Origin: Enoplolaimus lenunculus
Lineage: Eukaryota > Nematoda > Enoplea > Enoplida > Thoracostomopsidae
Direction of reading: 5' to 3'
Length of the DNA stretch: 64,000 bases
Assembly: GCA_030248215.1 (NCBI GenBank)
Contig: JASANG010003480.1
Span: forward strand, 1-64,000
In this document: positions 62,501 to 64,000 of the stretch, piece by piece
How the letters are laid out: each line of letters opens with the position of its first letter
Position numbering within the stretch: the first letter of the stretch is position 1
Made by a program: the position numbers and the translations under genes
The notes under the pieces: model-generated
What the model saw: only the letters and a program-made list of their open reading frames with translations
The model's database searches: none
Told to the model about the DNA's origin: nothing

Positions 62501-63827
62501 ATATGCTGCAATCGCTCGAAATGAAATAAAATTACAAAATTTTTCCAAAATCTTAAATATTTTGATGAGTCCGCTATTTTTTTTTTAAATTTTAGAAAGC
62601 CTGATAAATATTTGCCCGTTATATTGTGTTAATTAAAAAATATGACATCTTTGAAACTTTTGTTCTTCAATATCCGTTTTCAGTTTCCGTTTCCGTTATT
62701 TTGATCATTATTAATTTCAGCTATTTTTACTATCCGTGTATACCCTTGTATCCGGATCTGTAGTTTGAGGGGAACCAGGAGTTTTTTAACCGCCCTAAAA
62801 TTTTTGGGTCCCCTAGGAAACTTTCAACCTGCTTGTATATAAGTCAATTAAAATCTTTGTATGTCCCTTAAATATTCTTTGCCTTTTAGCAAGGTTAGCT
62901 GACAACGGAACTGAGGGAATTCGAAACTAACTTTTAATATGAGAAGAGGCGCCTCGCCTAGGGATTTTCGAAATGTTGCAGTTACGATTTTATAGAAAAA
63001 CGTTCCGCCCCTGATCTTTACATGGGCCAAAATCCACTTACAACATCGCACCAATGTATTTATGTAAACGTTATCGGATTTCACCTTTTCGCTTTGTATT
63101 AGCAGAAGACACTGAAATTGTCAAACAAACATCAAAAAATCATGAATTACAATTTAAGCTTTAGGCTTCGGCAGCTGTCTTGCGGTCGTCGTACATTTAT
63201 AAAGCAGAAATCCTTTGGTGGGGTAGAACGCAATTTGGCTGGTTTGCATACGTTATACCATCGGCAAATGGTTAGAAAAAACAACTTTAGGTATCATTAT
63301 TCGCATTGGATTTATTATCCAGGGGAGTTAATGAAGTTTTTAAGCTGATACCCCACGAAATGGTCTTCTCAAAATTTCCGTCCATGTAAAGATCAGGGTC
63401 GGAACATTTTTCTGCCGGACACGAATAGAGTAAGCTTTAGCTTTAGACTAATTTTTTTTGCTTGGCATAAGGTTTAGGCTTAGGCTTAGGAATAAACTCA
63501 GTCTTACGCTTACGCTTAGGTTTAGGCTTAGGCTTACGAATATGCTTATAATACTGTTTCGCTCCTGTTCTTTACATTGGCTAAAATTTCTACAGAATGC
63601 AACTCTGCTTTTCAAAAATCCGCCTGGCTAATAAGCATCGGTATATCGGATAATAAAATTCTTTTGAGGTCTCGCATCTTTGTAATTTATAATTTAGCGT
63701 AAAAGATTTAAAAAAAAGTACTAAAAAATGTAAGAAAACTAACCTTTTCAGCCTGTTTATAATCACCGACAGCCGCAAGCGTTTGACCATAATTGTAATT
63801 GAATGCATCGTCGTTGTAAAAGTATTC
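59459..63827 (-). CDS. IFT56: IFT56 (TTC26), last 5 exons; 5' part beyond window
   Basis: This is the C-terminal 168 residues of the TPR protein IFT56 (TTC26, DYF-13 in C. elegans), a subunit of intraflagellar-transport complex B acting in cilia. Exons in coding order are 63827-63744, 63111-63042, 61874-61768, 60465-60332 and 59570-59459. Introns are GT-AG and phases agree. Recognisable blocks are [82 protein letters not shown] and [11 protein letters not shown]. It ends [14 protein letters not shown] then stop, closely matching the animal protein. Earlier exons must lie beyond 64000. All blocks visible here look intact, so I take it as a functional gene. Animals with cilia keep this gene, so the host has cilia or ciliated neurons (inference). 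Confidence 0.92.
59785..60003. mobile_element. O-family repeat in IFT56 last intron
   Basis: Begins 'gtattctcaaatctgtgc' and ends 'acacatttgagaatatgg', showing inverted ends. Confidence 0.7.
60332..60465 (-). CDS. IFT56: IFT56 penultimate exon
   Basis: The acceptor ttttttcag and donor gtaagc bound [16 protein letters not shown] through [11 protein letters not shown]; phase 0 in, phase 2 out. Confidence 0.92.
60466..61117. other. IFT56 intron sequence, nothing recognised
   Basis: AT-rich with many 'taaacttaa' type strings; no repeat family or exon recognised. Confidence 0.45.
61118..61303. mobile_element. K-family element
   Basis: Ends 'acgacaattcgtcgcccgac' and the complement of 'gtcggcgacgacttgtcgtg' are inverted. 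Internal 'aaacctaagcctaagc'. Its right part aligns with the unit of the 36-bp array at 35545-38556. Confidence 0.75.
61592..61728. mobile_element. F-family repeat in IFT56 intron
   Basis: 'caaccttgtttgtaagtcat' and 'caaaatgagctggctacggg'. Confidence 0.65.
61768..61874 (-). CDS. IFT56: IFT56 internal exon
   Basis: The acceptor gttcaag and donor gtgagt bound [20 protein letters not shown] and [15 protein letters not shown]; phase 1 in, phase 0 out. This is the most diagnostic IFT56 segment in the window. Confidence 0.92.
62330..62765. mobile_element. 'atatccgtttcc' element in IFT56 intron
   Basis: The left part 'ggcagggtgaaaccggatat' and right part 'acccttgtatccgg' look like inverted ends around an AT-rich middle. 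The open frames at 62323-62529 are inside it and are not genes. Confidence 0.55.
62985..63029 (-). mobile_element. B-family fragment 12 nt from an IFT56 splice donor
   Basis: 'cgttccgcccctgatctttacatgggcc' type end, preceded by unrelated text; only the terminus remains. Confidence 0.65.
63042..63111 (-). CDS. IFT56: IFT56 internal exon
   Basis: The acceptor caatttcag and donor gtaagt bound [20 protein letters not shown] and three more residues; phase 0 in, phase 1 out. A B-family MITE end lies about 12 nt beyond the donor. Confidence 0.87.
63379..63582 (+). mobile_element. B-family hAT-like MITE, perfect target duplication
   Basis: AAAATTTC occurs at 63371-63378 and 63583-63590. Ends 'cgtccatgtaaagatcaggg' and 'tgttctttacattggct'. 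Confidence 0.9.
63744..63827 (-). CDS. IFT56: IFT56 internal exon (TPR region)
   Basis: The acceptor gacgtttag and donor gttagt bound 28 codons, phase 0 at both ends. It encodes [20 protein letters not shown] and the helix that follows. An L-family repeat starts about 40 bp upstream of the acceptor. Confidence 0.88.
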
Positions 63828-63867
63828 CTAAACGTCAGTAATAGCAAGAGTGGATGATCACTCTAAC

Positions 63868-64000
63868 AAGAGTGTGCAATTGGGTGCATTCTGTGTATTA
63901 AAGAATGTACCGGCACGCGTTGCGTTTTTGGCCAACCCCCCTCATTTGGGGGGTCAATTTTACGTTCATTTTACACGTCTGTCCGCCAGGCAACACCGAA
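63868..64000. mobile_element. L-family repeat cut by window end
   Basis: Begins 'caagagtgtgcaattgggt' and includes 'ggcacgcgttgcgttttt' and 'gtcaattttacgttcatt'; continues past the edge. Confidence 0.65.

Overview
The window is animal nuclear DNA. It holds three multi-exon genes with GT-AG introns, one broken LINE, and a very dense population of short non-autonomous DNA transposons and minisatellites. The proteins (an orexin/allatotropin-type receptor, a SUMF2-like protein and the ciliary protein IFT56) point to a bilaterian invertebrate, but I cannot name the taxon. Many transposons carry runs of TTAGGC, the nematode-type telomere hexamer. That is suggestive only, because here it is transposon cargo and not a telomere.

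Layout. Positions 1-29.9 kb hold no recognisable host gene: they contain dispersed repeats, a LINE on the minus strand (about 4008-9391, EN domain missing, RT and RNase H in two frames), ATT microsatellites and many miniature elements. Positions 29925-40752 (+) are a 6-exon class A GPCR of 471 aa, best matched to the allatotropin/orexin receptor family. Its introns hold three different minisatellites, including a 3 kb array of 36-bp units. Positions 44066-57085 (-) are a 7-exon, 345-aa SUMF/formylglycine-generating-enzyme family gene that lacks the catalytic cysteines, as SUMF2 does. Positions 59459-63827 and beyond (-) are the last five exons of IFT56 (TTC26), whose 5' part lies past the right edge. 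The receptor and SUMF2-like genes converge. SUMF2-like and IFT56 are head-to-tail, 2.4 kb apart.

Repeat families, named here for reference. A and B: hAT-like MITEs with GGCC-ATGT ends, 8-bp target duplications and internal TTAGGC runs. C and D: long palindromic elements with TACACTG ends. E: elements with TACAC-CAAAA ends. F: a degenerate family whose end resembles 'gtgagctggctacggg'. G: elements containing 'ttcgctcgcgag' or 'ggatccgc'. H: TTAA-flanked elements with CCCTTTC ends and a tRNA-like core. K: elements with 'cgacaa.tcgtcgcc' ends. L: elements with 'caagagt' ends. M: 'ccggagg' elements. O: elements ending in 'atttgagaatat'. T: 'ttattgagcgaag' elements.

The most striking signal is how closely these elements shape the host genes. 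A B element inserted at the exon 1 splice donor of SUMF2-like, duplicating the donor in its target site. An A element starts 6 nt after the IFT56 stop codon. A 91-bp minisatellite ends about 20 nt before a receptor splice acceptor. The giant 36-bp array appears to be an amplified end of a K element. Nested insertions (A and D in B, B in D) show that several families overlapped in time.
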